Positions 1-8,437 of a stretch of 64,000 nt of DNA are shown one piece after another. Positions within the stretch are counted from its first letter, which is position 1, and each line of letters begins with the position of its first letter. The translations under genes were made by a program, and so were the position numbers. Under the pieces are notes generated by a model. It made no database searches, was not told the DNA's origin, and saw only the letters and a program-made list of their open reading frames with translations. The DNA is from Paracoccus lutimaris (lineage in GTDB: Bacteria > Pseudomonadota > Alphaproteobacteria > Rhodobacterales > Rhodobacteraceae): NCBI RefSeq assembly GCF_003337565.1, contig NZ_QPJL01000006.1:121565-185564 (forward strand). The letters are read 5' to 3'.

Positions 1-864
1 GAACGCGCCCTGAAACGCAAGGGCGAGGCCTTCGTCGCCAATGACTGCGCCCTGACCCAAGGCGATACCCCGGCGATCTGGCTGCTGACCGGTCCGAACA
101 TGGCTGGCAAATCGACATTCCTGCGCCAGAACGCGCTGATCGCCATCCTTGCGCAGGCGGGCGGCTTTGTCCCCGCCAGCCACGCCCATATCGGCCTTGT
201 CAGCCAGCTTTTCAGCCGCGTCGGCGCGGCGGACGATCTGGCGCGCGGCCGCTCGACCTTCATGGTCGAGATGGTCGAGACCGCCGCGATCCTCAATCAG
301 GCCGACGATCATGCGCTGGTGATCCTTGACGAGATCGGGCGCGGCACCGCGACCTGGGACGGGCTTTCCATCGCCTGGGCGGTGATGGAGCATCTGCACG
401 CCAAGAACCGCTGCCGGGCGCTGTTTGCCACCCATTACCACGAGATGACGGCGCTGTCCGCCCGCCTGCCCGGGGTCGAGAACGCCACCGTCGCCGTCCG
501 CGAATGGGAGGGCGAGGTGATCTTTCTGCACGAGGTCAGAAAGGGCGCCGCCGACCGCAGCTATGGGGTGCAGGTCGCGCGTCTGGCGGGCCTGCCGCCT
601 TCGGTCGTCGAACGCGCCCGGGAAATCCTGCACCAGCTTGAAAGCGGCGAGGACAAGGGCGCGGGCCGGCCCGCCGCACTTCTGGACGATCTGCCGCTGT
701 TTCGCGCGGCCCCCAGCCCGGCCCCCGCGCCCGCCCCTACACTCAAGGCCCAGCCCTCGGCCATCGAGGAGCGGCTGCGCGCGCTGAACCCCGACGCCAT
801 CACCGCGCGCGAGGCGCTGGATCTGCTCTATGAACTCAGCGGGATGCTGACGGAAAAGACCTAG
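1..864 (+). CDS. mutS: DNA mismatch repair protein MutS, C-terminal part (5' end outside window)
   Basis: The reading frame is open from the first base, so only the last 287 codons of MutS are present. MutS binds mismatched DNA and uses ATP hydrolysis to recruit MutL. Visible are the Walker A loop GPNMAGKST (nt 91-117), the Walker B/signature stretch [10 protein letters not shown] (from nt 319), and FATHYHEM shortly after. Together these make up the ABC-type ATPase domain. A Pro/Ala-rich linker then leads to a short C-terminal segment resembling the MutS dimer/tetramer helix region. Its stop codon overlaps the stop codon of the convergent Anbu gene. The mismatch-binding and connector domains cannot be judged here. 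Confidence 0.97.
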   Translation, partial: ERALKRKGEAFVANDCALTQGDTPAIWLLTGPNMAGKSTFLRQNALIAILAQAGGFVPASHAHIGLVSQLFSRVGAADDLARGRSTFMVEMVETAAILNQADDHALVILDEIGRGTATWDGLSIAWAVMEHLHAKNRCRALFATHYHEMTALSARLPGVENATVAVREWEGEVIFLHEVRKGAADRSYGVQVARLAGLPPSVVERAREILHQLESGEDKGAGRPAALLDDLPLFRAAPSPAPAPAPTLKAQPSAIEERLRALNPDAITAREALDLLYELSGMLTEKT

Positions 865-1586
865 ATCTGGATATTGACGAAGCTGTCGCGCAGCGCCGCC
901 GACCAGGCCGCCGACATGGCCATGAAGGCCGGGTCGCCCTCGTCGATGCGGCGGCGCTGGCTGACGCGGCAGTCGTCGCGCTCGATGACCGCCAGATCCA
1001 GCGGCATCCCCACCGACAGGTTTGACCGCAGCGTCGAATCCATCGACAAAAGCACCGCCTTTTTCGCATCCGACAGGCTGGTTTCGGGCGTCACCACCCG
1101 GTCAAGGATGGGCTTGCCGTATTTGTGCTCGCCGATCTGCAGATAGGGCGTGTCATCGGTCGCCTCGATGAAGTTCCCCTCGGGATAGATCAGGAACAGG
1201 CGCATGGTGCCGCCGGCGCGCTGGCCGGCGACGATCATGCTGGCGCTGGCCTGCTGGCTGAGGTCGCGGCACTGCTCGGTGATGTCGCGACGCGTGCGGT
1301 TCAGCGTGTTGCCGATGATCGTGGCGACTTGCAGCATCGTCTCGGCCCGCATGATCGAGCTGGTCTCGTCGGCATCGGGGGCCTCGATCGCCTCTTGCAG
1401 GCGCGCCAAGGTGGTCTGGGTCACCGACAGGCTGCCCGCGGTCATGATCACGATCACCCGCTCGCCCGGGTTCTCGAAATGGAACATCTTGCGATAGGTC
1501 GAGATGTTATCCAGCCCGGCATTGGTGCGGGTATCAGACAGCAGCACAAGCCCCGCATTCAGCTTGAGTCCGACGCAATAGGTCAT
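861..1586 (-). CDS. anbu: Anbu, proteasome-like Ntn-hydrolase peptidase
   Basis: A 241-aa proteasome-related protein of the Anbu family (also annotated 'proteasome-type protease'). Removing Met1 exposes a Thr nucleophile (MTYCVGLKL). Counting that Thr as 1, Asp17 and Lys32 fall where proteasome beta-subunit catalytic residues are expected. The ORF is open further upstream, but the ATG at 1586 gives the Thr1 N-terminus that defines the family. Family knowledge: Anbu forms open rings or helical assemblies and is almost always encoded with a transglutaminase-like protein, an alpha-E protein and an ATP-grasp ligase. All three precede it here on the same strand. Its substrate is unknown, and it ends convergently on mutS. 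Confidence 0.93.
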   Translation of the reverse strand: MTYCVGLKLNAGLVLLSDTRTNAGLDNISTYRKMFHFENPGERVIVIMTAGSLSVTQTTLARLQEAIEAPDADETSSIMRAETMLQVATIIGNTLNRTRRDITEQCRDLSQQASASMIVAGQRAGGTMRLFLIYPEGNFIEATDDTPYLQIGEHKYGKPILDRVVTPETSLSDAKKAVLLSMDSTLRSNLSVGMPLDLAVIERDDCRVSQRRRIDEGDPAFMAMSAAWSAALRDSFVNIQI

Positions 1587-1650
1587 GGTCTTTTCCGAGG
1601 ATTCGCGTTTCGCGGTCAGATAGAGGCGCCCGCGCGGCTGCGCAACGGGC

Positions 1651-2463
1651 TTATTGCTCCTGCTCCATTTCCTCGACCTGCACGCGCACGTCCAGACTTT
1701 CCTCGCCCGAACCAAAGGTCGTGCCCCGGACCGGCGCCGCATCCTGTGCGTCATAGCCCGACCCCAGCCGCACATAGCGGTCATCCGGGCAGCAGGCATT
1801 GGCCGCATCGAACCCGACCCAGCCCAGCGACCCGACATGGATCTCGGCCCAGGCATGGGCGGCGTCATGGGGCGTGCCATCGGCGTTGGAATGCAGATAG
1901 CCCGAGACATAGCGCGCCGGCATTCCGTGGACATGGGCGCAGGCGATCAGCGCATGGGCATGGTCCTGACAGACCCCCTGCCCCAGCGCCAGCGCCTCGG
2001 CGGCGGTAGTCACGGATTCGGTGACGCCCGGCACATAGGCGATGGCCTCGCTGACGGCGGCGGCAAGCTTGTGGGCCAGATCCAGCGCATCCTCGCCCGA
2101 GACGGATTGCGCCAGCTCGCGCAGCGCTGCGTCGGGCTTGGTCAGCGCGGTGTCGCGCAGATAGACCAGCGGGTTGATCGTTTCGCGATGGCCGCGCAGC
2201 ACGCCCGCCGTGTCGCGGGTCTCGATCAGGCCCGAGATGGTGACGGTGACCTCGTCGACCGGGCCGCGCACGGTCCAGGCCTCGATCCAGTCGCCTGCGC
2301 CGTCGCGAAAGGCCGCGCCGCGTTCGCCGTCGGTGACGGCGATGGACCAGTCGCCGACCCGCTGGCCCTCATGCGCCGAAGGCGTCAACCGCAGGCTTTG
2401 CACAAGCCCCCGCACCGGCTGGTCGTAACGATAGCTGGTCTCATGGATGATTTTCAGCTTCAT
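1651..2463 (-). CDS. Transglutaminase-like cysteine peptidase family protein of the Anbu cluster
   Basis: A 270-aa protein with an N-terminal beta-rich transglutaminase N domain (MKLKIIHETSYRYDQPV) followed by a transglutaminase core. The catalytic triad is visible as Cys165 in GQGVCQDHAH, His203 in HAWAEIHV and Asp219 in GFDAANA. Such proteins are thought to act as peptidases or amidases rather than true cross-linkers, but the substrate is unknown. No signal peptide is seen, so it is probably cytoplasmic. It starts 12 bp after the alpha-E gene with a G-rich ribosome-binding site and is followed 64 bp later by Anbu. The intact triad suggests an active enzyme working in the same pathway. Confidence 0.92.
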   Translation of the reverse strand: MKLKIIHETSYRYDQPVRGLVQSLRLTPSAHEGQRVGDWSIAVTDGERGAAFRDGAGDWIEAWTVRGPVDEVTVTISGLIETRDTAGVLRGHRETINPLVYLRDTALTKPDAALRELAQSVSGEDALDLAHKLAAAVSEAIAYVPGVTESVTTAAEALALGQGVCQDHAHALIACAHVHGMPARYVSGYLHSNADGTPHDAAHAWAEIHVGSLGWVGFDAANACCPDDRYVRLGSGYDAQDAAPVRGTTFGSGEESLDVRVQVEEMEQEQ

Positions 2464-2475
2464 GGCATCGCCCCC

Positions 2476-3435
2476 TTACATCCGGCCGCTGAGGTAATCG
2501 TCATGCACCGCGTTCGAGATGCTGGAGACCTCGGTGATGAACCAGGACAGGAATTCGTGCAGCCCATCGTCAAAGATCCGCTCGATGTCATGGGCGACCA
2601 GCGCGTCCAGCGTCTCATGCGCCTTGGCCTTGGCGGTGGCGGGAACCTGATCGCCATAGCGGCGCGCCAGCCCGTCCAGATGCCAGACCGCCTCGTAAAG
2701 CGAGGTCAGGAGCGAACGCGGGCTTTCCCCGTTCAGGATCAGGAAATCGGCCACCTTGGTGGCGGTGATGTCGCCGCCGTAAGCCCAATGGAACGCGCGA
2801 TGCGCCGACAGCGCCCGCAGGATCACTTGCCACTGGTAATTGTCCAGACCCGAGCCGACGAATTCGACCCGCGGCAGCAGCACGTAATATTTCACGTCCA
2901 GCAGGCGCGCGGTGGCGTCGGCGCGCTCCAGCGAATAGCCCAGATTGATGAAATGCCAGCCATCATTGCGCAATTGCGTGGCGTTGATCGCACCGCGCAC
3001 CGCCGAGCTGTGGCGGGTGGTGAAATCGGTCAGCATGGCGGGGTCAAGCTGGCTGCGCCGCTTGCGCTCCAGCGCGCGCAATTCCTGGAAGGCGGTGTTC
3101 AGCCCGTCCCAGACCTGACTGGTCAGCGCGGTGCGCACGATCCGGCCGCTTTCGCGCGCCTGCTCGATGCAGGACGCGACCGAGGACGGGTTGTCATGGT
3201 CGAAAAACAGCCAGGATTCGATGTTTTCCTGAATGATCTGGTCGCCATAGCGTTCCGAGAAGGCATGACTGGCCCCCGAGGCGCGCAGCAGCGATTCCCA
3301 TTCGTTGCGATAGCCCTCTTCGGTATTGGGCAAAAGCGTGATGCGCGCGCCCACGTCCAGCAGACGGGCGGCGGTTTCCGAGCGTTCCAGGTGGCGGCCC
3401 ATCCAGAACAGGTTCGAGGCGGTGCGGCTGAGCAT
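2476..3435 (-). CDS. Alpha-E domain-containing protein
   Basis: A 319-aa, largely helical protein of the alpha-E family. It begins MLSRTASNLFWMGRHLERSE, the typical family N-terminus. The molecular function is not established. In the literature the family is placed beside circularly permuted ATP-grasp ligases in predicted peptide-tagging or peptide-synthesis systems. No catalytic motif, signal peptide or membrane segment can be pointed to. It starts 16 bp downstream of the ATP-grasp gene and 12 bp before the transglutaminase gene, so co-expression is very likely. A purine-rich ribosome-binding site (AAGGGGAC) precedes the ATG. Confidence 0.92.
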   Translation of the reverse strand: MLSRTASNLFWMGRHLERSETAARLLDVGARITLLPNTEEGYRNEWESLLRASGASHAFSERYGDQIIQENIESWLFFDHDNPSSVASCIEQARESGRIVRTALTSQVWDGLNTAFQELRALERKRRSQLDPAMLTDFTTRHSSAVRGAINATQLRNDGWHFINLGYSLERADATARLLDVKYYVLLPRVEFVGSGLDNYQWQVILRALSAHRAFHWAYGGDITATKVADFLILNGESPRSLLTSLYEAVWHLDGLARRYGDQVPATAKAKAHETLDALVAHDIERIFDDGLHEFLSWFITEVSSISNAVHDDYLSGRM

Positions 3436-3451
3436 ATCTTGTCCCCTTCCC

Positions 3452-4864
3452 TTATTCCGACAGGACCCAGGTGTCCTTGACCCCGCCGCCCTGCGACGAG
3501 TTCACCACCAGCGAGCCTTCGCGCAGTGCCACGCGGGTCAGCCCGCCCGGCACCAGTTCGATCCGGTCGCCACACAGGCAATAGGGCCGCAGGTCCACAT
3601 GGCGCGGCGCGATCCCCTCATCAACGAAGGTCGGACAGGTGGACAGGGCCAGCGTCGGCTGGGCGATGTAATTGCTGGGATCGGCCTCGATCTTCTTGCG
3701 GAAGGCCTCGACCTCGTCCTTGGTCGATTTCGGGCCGACCAGCATGCCATAGCCGCCCGAGCCGTGGACCTCCTTGACCACAAGATCCTTGAGGTTGGCC
3801 ATGACGTATTTGTAGTCGTCTTCCTTCCACAGGGTCCAGGTCTGGACGTTGTTCAGGATCGGCTCTTCACCCAGATAGAAACGCACCATTTCCGGCACAA
3901 AGGTATAGATCGCCTTGTCATCGGCCACGCCCGCGCCCGGCGCCGAACAGATCGACACCCCGCCCGAGCGATAGACATCCATCAGCCCCGGCACACCCAG
4001 CATGGAATCGGGGCGGAAGCACAGCGGGTCGATGAAAGCGTCATCGATGCGGCGATAGATCACGTCGACGCGCTTGGGCCCCTGCGTTGTGCGCATGTAG
4101 ACAAAGCCCTTGTCGACGAACAGATCGCTGCCCTCGACCAGTTCGACCCCCATCAGGTTGGCAAGGAAGCTGTGTTCGTAATAGGCGCTGTTGTAATGGC
4201 CCGGCGTCAGGATCACGACCGTCGGCGTGCCCTCGCATTTCGCTGGCGCGACCGAGGCCAGCGTGCGGCGCAGGATCTCGGGATACTGGTCCACCGGCTC
4301 GATGCGGCTGTTGCGGAACAGGGCCGGGAACATCCGCATCATGATTTCGCGGTTTTCCAGCATGTAGCTGACGCCCGAAGGCGTGCGGCAGTTGTCCTCG
4401 AGCACATAGAATTCGTCGCGGCCGGTGCGCACGATGTCGATGCCGACGATATGCGAATAGACCCCGCGCGGCGGCACGAAACCGACGACGGCCTTTTCAT
4501 AGGCCTCGTTCTGATAGACCAGCCGGGCCGGGATGCGGCCGGCGCGGACGATCTCGCCCCGGCCATAGACGTCGCGCAGGAATGCGTTCAGCGCCCGAGC
4601 ACGCTGCTTGATGCCGCGCTCGAGCTTGCGCCATTCGTTTTGCAAGAACACGCGCGGCATCATGTCAAAGGGGATCAGCCGGTCCGGGTCGCCCCCCTCG
4701 CCATAGACTGCAAACGTAATTCCGATGCGGCGGAACAGGTCCTCGGCCTCGGCCTGCTTCATCTGACGGATCTCGGCCGGCATGGTCTCGACCCAGTCGG
4801 AGAGCATGGCATAGGGTTCCCGCACCACACCACCATCGACCATCTCGTTATAATATGTCGTCAT
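3452..4864 (-). CDS. Circularly permuted type 2 ATP-grasp protein of the Anbu cluster
   Basis: About 470 aa, a circularly permuted ATP-grasp ligase-like protein. Recognisable pieces are YVLEDNCRTPSGVSYMLENR near residues 153-172, VILTPG, RRIDDAFIDPL, and the glycine-rich VHGSGGYGMLVGPKS loop near the C-terminal third. ATP-grasp enzymes join a carboxylate to an amine through an acyl-phosphate; the family is proposed to make peptides or peptide tags. The ATG at 4864 is preferred over a GTG at 4879 because a GAGGG ribosome-binding site lies 9 bases before it. It is the first gene of the four-gene cluster, which runs to Anbu. Confidence 0.9.
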   Translation of the reverse strand: MTTYYNEMVDGGVVREPYAMLSDWVETMPAEIRQMKQAEAEDLFRRIGITFAVYGEGGDPDRLIPFDMMPRVFLQNEWRKLERGIKQRARALNAFLRDVYGRGEIVRAGRIPARLVYQNEAYEKAVVGFVPPRGVYSHIVGIDIVRTGRDEFYVLEDNCRTPSGVSYMLENREIMMRMFPALFRNSRIEPVDQYPEILRRTLASVAPAKCEGTPTVVILTPGHYNSAYYEHSFLANLMGVELVEGSDLFVDKGFVYMRTTQGPKRVDVIYRRIDDAFIDPLCFRPDSMLGVPGLMDVYRSGGVSICSAPGAGVADDKAIYTFVPEMVRFYLGEEPILNNVQTWTLWKEDDYKYVMANLKDLVVKEVHGSGGYGMLVGPKSTKDEVEAFRKKIEADPSNYIAQPTLALSTCPTFVDEGIAPRHVDLRPYCLCGDRIELVPGGLTRVALREGSLVVNSSQGGGVKDTWVLSE

Positions 4865-5042
4865 CACTGGCACCCTCACCTATGCCTGTGATCTTCGCAT
4901 CTGCATCGGCGCTGTCCACAGCGCGCGCCCCAGAAGCGACAGCGAATCTGGCATTTATTTTGCGGTGTCAGAGGTGTTTGCCTGAAAAATAGGCAGACTT
5001 GTCGCCGAAAGGTTGACGCCGGGAAACATCGGCCGGACATGG

Positions 5043-5067
5043 AAAAGCGCCGCGAGAATCGCGGCGC
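5043..5067 (-). terminator. Intrinsic terminator after the RTX metalloprotease gene
   Basis: A perfect 9-bp stem (5047-5055 with 5059-5067) closes a 3-base loop. On the minus strand it is followed by TTTT, 23 bases after the protease stop codon. It fits a rho-independent terminator. Confidence 0.75.
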
Positions 5068-5089
5068 CCCTGCCCGGATCGCGGGTTTC

Positions 5090-7345
5090 TCAGATGACGA
5101 TCAGGTCGTTCTGCAATGCGGCGACATTGGTCAGGCCGTTGACGGTCAGCAAGTTTCCATTGCCGAAATCAAAGACGATGCTGCCGCCGACCACCGTGGC
5201 ATCGGCCAGCAGCTGCGCGACGCTGCGCGCCCCTCCGCCCCAGGCCGCGTCGTCGATGCGGATGGTATCCACGTCATCGGCGAAATCGGTGATGATGTCG
5301 CCGCCGGACCTGAAGACGAAATTGTCGCTGCCGCCACCGCCTGTCAGCGTGTCGCTGCCGTCATTTCCGGACAGGAAGTTGGCGGCGGCATTGCCCCGCA
5401 GCACGTTCGACAGGGCGTTGCCAAACCCGTGCTGCACGCCGGTGCCAACCATGACGAGGTTCTCGACATTGGCCGCCAGCGCCAGGGTTGTGGTGGCGCG
5501 CACGGTGTCGGTCCCGCCGCCCGCGGCCTCCGAGATGACATCCTGACCGTCGGTGCTGTAGATGTCGTTGCCGGCGCCGCCGCTCAGCAGGTCCCGGCCG
5601 TTTCCGCCGTTCAGCCAGTCGTCGCCGTTCCCGCCGAACAGGGTGTCGTTGCCGCCGCTCCCGAACAGCGTGTCGGCACCGCCCAGCCCTTGCAGCACGT
5701 TGATCGCGTTGTTGCCGATGACGTTGTTGTCGAGCTGGTTCCCGACGCCGCTGCGCGCGACGCCCCGGCTGAGGTTCAGGTTTTCAAGTTCGGCACCCAG
5801 CCGATAGCCCATAATGCTGTAGACCGTGTCGATGCCGCCATCCACCGCCTCGGAAACGATATCGCTTTGATCGAGGAAATAGACGTCGTTGCCCGCGCCG
5901 CCGATCAGCCGGTCGGCGCCCTGATCGCCAAACAGCGTATCATTGCCGGAAAAGCCGTAGATCGTGTCGCTGCCCGCGCCGCCGCGGATCATGTTGCTTG
6001 CGCTGTTGCTCAGCACATAGTCGTTGCCCGAACCGGTCAGCAGCTCCTCGATCATCGTGCCCTCGACGATCGAGATGTTGCCGATCAGGCCATAGGCGCT
6101 GGATATGGCGCCCGGTGTCAGGTTGATGCGCTGGTCGTTGCTGTCCATGCGCATGTCCAGCCGGTCGACACCGCCCTGATCGAAGATGGTAAAGGTGATG
6201 TCGTCGCGCCGCGAGCTGTCGCGCAGCAGGGTGGCGATCACCTCATAGCTGGGGCCGGCATTGGTCAGCTCGCCATAGGTGTTGTTGCCGGTCCGGATCG
6301 TCGTCGCGCCGTAAAGATCCTGCATGGCCAGGATATCGGCCATCATCGCCGAGGCGACAAAGGCAAGGCTCGCATTGACGGCGGTGTTGTCGGTCTGGCT
6401 GAAATAGGACATGACCGACGCCTGCCAGCTGTCGTTCAGATAGCTGTTGTCGATGCCATAGGTCGCCGAGCCGTTGTAGTTCCCGGCGTGACCCAGCCCC
6501 AGCGCATGGCCGATCTCGTGGATATAGGTCTGATAGGAATAGGTATTGTAGCCTGAGCCATAGGTCGTCAGCCAGTCGCGTCCGACATTGACAAACGAGC
6601 TGGAGATCTGGTTGCCAAAGACCTCGGAGGTGGAATAGGCCCCGGAGGCATTGTCATCGAAGGTGATATGGATTGGATCGCCGGCCTCGGGATCGCTGTC
6701 GAAGGTGATCCCCAGCACCGATTCCCAGGCCGCCAGCGCCATCTTGGCCAGCGCCAGGCCCCCGTTGGTCAGCCCCGAAAGGTCCACGTTCAACGTGCCG
6801 CCCTGCTCGACGTCAAAGGCCCGCCGCGCGCCGCCCTGCGTCTCCCAGAAACCGTCGGTCAGTTGCTTGGCGATCTCATCCATGCTGAGCATGCCTGAAC
6901 CCGCCTGCTTCTCGATCTCAAGGCTGTATGCGCCGCTGTAGGATCCGGAATAGCTGCCCGCCTCAAGGTAATAGGTGCCCGGCGCGGTGACGTTCAGCAC
7001 CACACGCGAGTTGTAGCCCTGGCCGCCATCGTCATCATAGGCGATCTGCGCGCCACCGGCATCCATGACCCGCAAGAAGGGATCCGACAGCGGATCCGCC
7101 GTGCCACGGCCATCCAGCGTGACGACATAGGTTCCCGGCTGCAGCGTCACGCGCACCCAATCCGCATCACCACTCGTCGTCAGCGTACCGTTGAATGTGT
7201 CACCGGCCGCGATGCTGTAGGTGGTGGCGCGCGATGCTGCGGCATCCGCACCCTCAAGGCGCAACGCATGTGCATTCGCAGGCTCTGACTGCGGCGGCGC
7301 AGTGAACTGCTCGGGCGAATTGAACAGGTTCGGCTTCAAACTCAT
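5090..7345 (-). CDS. Secreted RTX metalloprotease (serralysin-like, peptidase M10) with N-terminal PPC domain
   Basis: A 751-aa protein. Residues about 45-145 look like a bacterial pre-peptidase (PPC) domain. The zinc motif HEIGHALGLGH lies at 276-286 and the Met-turn VMSYF at 311-315, giving a serralysin-type catalytic domain. From about residue 440 there are many calcium-binding RTX nonapeptides (GGAGNDVYF, GGNGRDLLSGG), and the C-terminus ends in DLIVI. There is no Sec signal peptide. Both features suggest type I secretion through an ABC exporter, which is not encoded in this window. Serralysins are extracellular Zn/Ca endopeptidases. Placing PPC at the N-terminus is less usual than the standard layout. 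A 128-aa lipoprotein gene lies 21 bp upstream. Confidence 0.93.
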   Translation of the reverse strand: MSLKPNLFNSPEQFTAPPQSEPANAHALRLEGADAAASRATTYSIAAGDTFNGTLTTSGDADWVRVTLQPGTYVVTLDGRGTADPLSDPFLRVMDAGGAQIAYDDDGGQGYNSRVVLNVTAPGTYYLEAGSYSGSYSGAYSLEIEKQAGSGMLSMDEIAKQLTDGFWETQGGARRAFDVEQGGTLNVDLSGLTNGGLALAKMALAAWESVLGITFDSDPEAGDPIHITFDDNASGAYSTSEVFGNQISSSFVNVGRDWLTTYGSGYNTYSYQTYIHEIGHALGLGHAGNYNGSATYGIDNSYLNDSWQASVMSYFSQTDNTAVNASLAFVASAMMADILAMQDLYGATTIRTGNNTYGELTNAGPSYEVIATLLRDSSRRDDITFTIFDQGGVDRLDMRMDSNDQRINLTPGAISSAYGLIGNISIVEGTMIEELLTGSGNDYVLSNSASNMIRGGAGSDTIYGFSGNDTLFGDQGADRLIGGAGNDVYFLDQSDIVSEAVDGGIDTVYSIMGYRLGAELENLNLSRGVARSGVGNQLDNNVIGNNAINVLQGLGGADTLFGSGGNDTLFGGNGDDWLNGGNGRDLLSGGAGNDIYSTDGQDVISEAAGGGTDTVRATTTLALAANVENLVMVGTGVQHGFGNALSNVLRGNAAANFLSGNDGSDTLTGGGGSDNFVFRSGGDIITDFADDVDTIRIDDAAWGGGARSVAQLLADATVVGGSIVFDFGNGNLLTVNGLTNVAALQNDLIVI

Positions 7346-7366
7346 CGAAATGATCCTCGTGAAAAG

Positions 7367-7753
7367 TTACTCTTGCAGAGAGGGAAGAGGTGTGCGTGCC
7401 AGCAGCGTCCGGGCGAAACCATCGATGCGATCCTCGGGAATGGCGGCCACATCCATGGCGGAAAGCTCGCCCTGCGGCCCTAGCTGGCGCAAGCCGCCCT
7501 GCTCGACCGCCAGACGCGCCTTCAACATTCCGGGTTGCGGCGTCTCGGCCTCAAGAACCAGCCGGATCGGTGCCTCGTCCTGCAATTGGCGGCCATCTTC
7601 GCGCAAGGCGGCCCCGATCGCGGTACAAAGCCGCGACACCGCCGGCGCGGCGTCAGCGGGGCAGACAAGAGACACCGGACCAGCCTGGGCTTGCGTCCCG
7701 TCGCTCATGGCGCAGGCCGCCACGAGGGCGCTGGACAGCAAAAGACAACGCAT
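7367..7753 (-). CDS. Small putative lipoprotein, function unknown
   Basis: A 128-aa protein not recognised as any family. The ATG at 7753 is chosen over a TTG at 7786 because it gives a clean signal sequence, MRCLLLSSALVAAC, ending in a lipobox-like VAAC. The mature part is Ala-, Leu- and Glu-rich with two further Cys residues (LVCP and RLCTA) that could form a disulfide. The gene ends 21 bp before the RTX metalloprotease on the same strand, so the two are probably co-transcribed. Serralysin genes are often paired with a small periplasmic inhibitor (Inh family), but no Inh signature is visible here. A chaperone or inhibitor role is speculation from position only. Confidence 0.7.
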   Translation of the reverse strand: MRCLLLSSALVAACAMSDGTQAQAGPVSLVCPADAAPAVSRLCTAIGAALREDGRQLQDEAPIRLVLEAETPQPGMLKARLAVEQGGLRQLGPQGELSAMDVAAIPEDRIDGFARTLLARTPLPSLQE

Positions 7754-7901
7754 GAAAACATCTTTCAACCAACGATGAGAGGCCAAGGATCGGCTTCGCC
7801 GTTAGGGTAACGGCAGGCGTCGAACGCATCAATGCCAGCGGACCTGTCCTTTCCGGCAGAGGGCGGCATCGCGCCGCCAATTCCCGGGCGAAACAGACCG
7901 G

Positions 7902-7909
7902 TAAAAGTT
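7902..7909. repeat. Target-site duplication, left copy
   Basis: TAAAAGTT, identical to 10362-10369, directly abuts the left inverted repeat. Eight bases is the length expected for IS1595-family insertion. Confidence 0.9.
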
Positions 7910-7933
7910 GGCGATTGTATATTTGACAAACCC
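7910..7933 (+). repeat. Left terminal inverted repeat of the IS1595-family element
   Basis: Starts GGCGATTGTATATTTGACA and matches the reverse complement of 10338-10361 over all 24 bases. It contains TTGACA pointing inward. On this side no good -10 box stands 16-18 bases away, unlike the right end. Confidence 0.93.
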
Positions 7934-7976
7934 GGTCCGTGAGGTAGCCTCGGATTACCTTTAGGGAGATTCGAGT

Positions 7977-8243
7977 ATGCCAATCTATCTTGTTGCCTAT
8001 GACCTTAATAATCCGGGGCAAAACTACGAAAGAATTACACAAACCTTGAAGGGTTTCGCGCATTGCCACGCTCAAGGGTCAGTCTGGTTTGTCGAGGCAA
8101 AAGGCCCTACCACCGCTCTCAGAGACGCTCTCGCTGCCGTTCTTGATGCTAACGACAAGTTGTTCGTGGATGAGGTCAGCGGCGCTTGGGCGGGCAAGAG
8201 TATGCCCGTTTGCGGGAAGTGGCTTAATGATCGCGGCCTGTAG
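7977..8243 (+). CDS. Orphan Cas2-like / SinR-family small protein (transposon cargo)
   Basis: An 88-aa protein starting MPIYLVAYDLNNPGQNY. The first beta strand ends in Asp9, the position of the conserved Asp of Cas2 and related ferredoxin-fold nucleases. Short proteins of this type are annotated either as Cas2 or as 'SinR family protein'. No cas1, other cas gene or CRISPR array is present, so a role in CRISPR adaptation is unlikely. It is the first gene inside the left end of the IS1595 element, with AGGGAG 8 bases before the ATG. It may be a toxin-like or accessory nuclease; its activity is unknown. The start is well supported. Confidence 0.8.
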   Translation: MPIYLVAYDLNNPGQNYERITQTLKGFAHCHAQGSVWFVEAKGPTTALRDALAAVLDANDKLFVDEVSGAWAGKSMPVCGKWLNDRGL

Positions 8244-8276
8244 GCCCTGCTGCTTGCTCATTTGCATCTCAATACC

Positions 8277-8426
8277 TCACTCGTCTTTTGACGGCTTCCT
8301 GTCGTCGGGCTTCTGCTTCACGATCTGCCTAAGCCGTTCTTCAAACCGTTCGTCGTCGTCGTCCGTCTCTAGCTGGCGGGCGGCTTCCTTGAACTTGTCG
8401 AGTTGACTCTGTTTGGTGGTGGTCAT
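8277..8426 (-). CDS. 49-aa highly charged protein (transposon cargo), function unknown
   Basis: A small ORF beginning MTTTKQSQLDKFKEAARQLE and ending KPSKDE, with a run of four Asp in the middle. It is a charged, probably helical protein with no membrane segment. Short proteins with the pattern (S/Q)QLDKFKEAARxLExD recur in alphaproteobacterial genomes as uncharacterised proteins, from memory. Its start codon lies only 11 bases from the start of the divergent DUF3800 gene, so the two share one very short control region. It lies convergent to the Cas2-like gene, 33 bp away. Co-residence with DUF3800 suggests a partner or antidote role, which is inference only. Confidence 0.7.
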   Translation of the reverse strand: MTTTKQSQLDKFKEAARQLETDDDDERFEERLRQIVKQKPDDRKPSKDE

Positions 8427-8437
8427 CTAGTTCTCTG

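Noticed and set aside
1654..3480. Long plus-strand ORF of 608 codons
   Set aside because: It is the antisense shadow of the transglutaminase and alpha-E genes, with low-complexity His/Gln/Arg-rich translation and no family resemblance.
7910..7977. Promoter for the Cas2-like gene in the left inverted repeat
   Set aside because: TTGACA is present but the best -10 candidate at 16-18 bases is poor, so it was not listed as a promoter.
8079..8267. 62-codon minus-strand ORF across the Cas2-like gene
   Set aside because: It overlaps the Cas2-like gene antisense; the latter has homology and a good ribosome-binding site.
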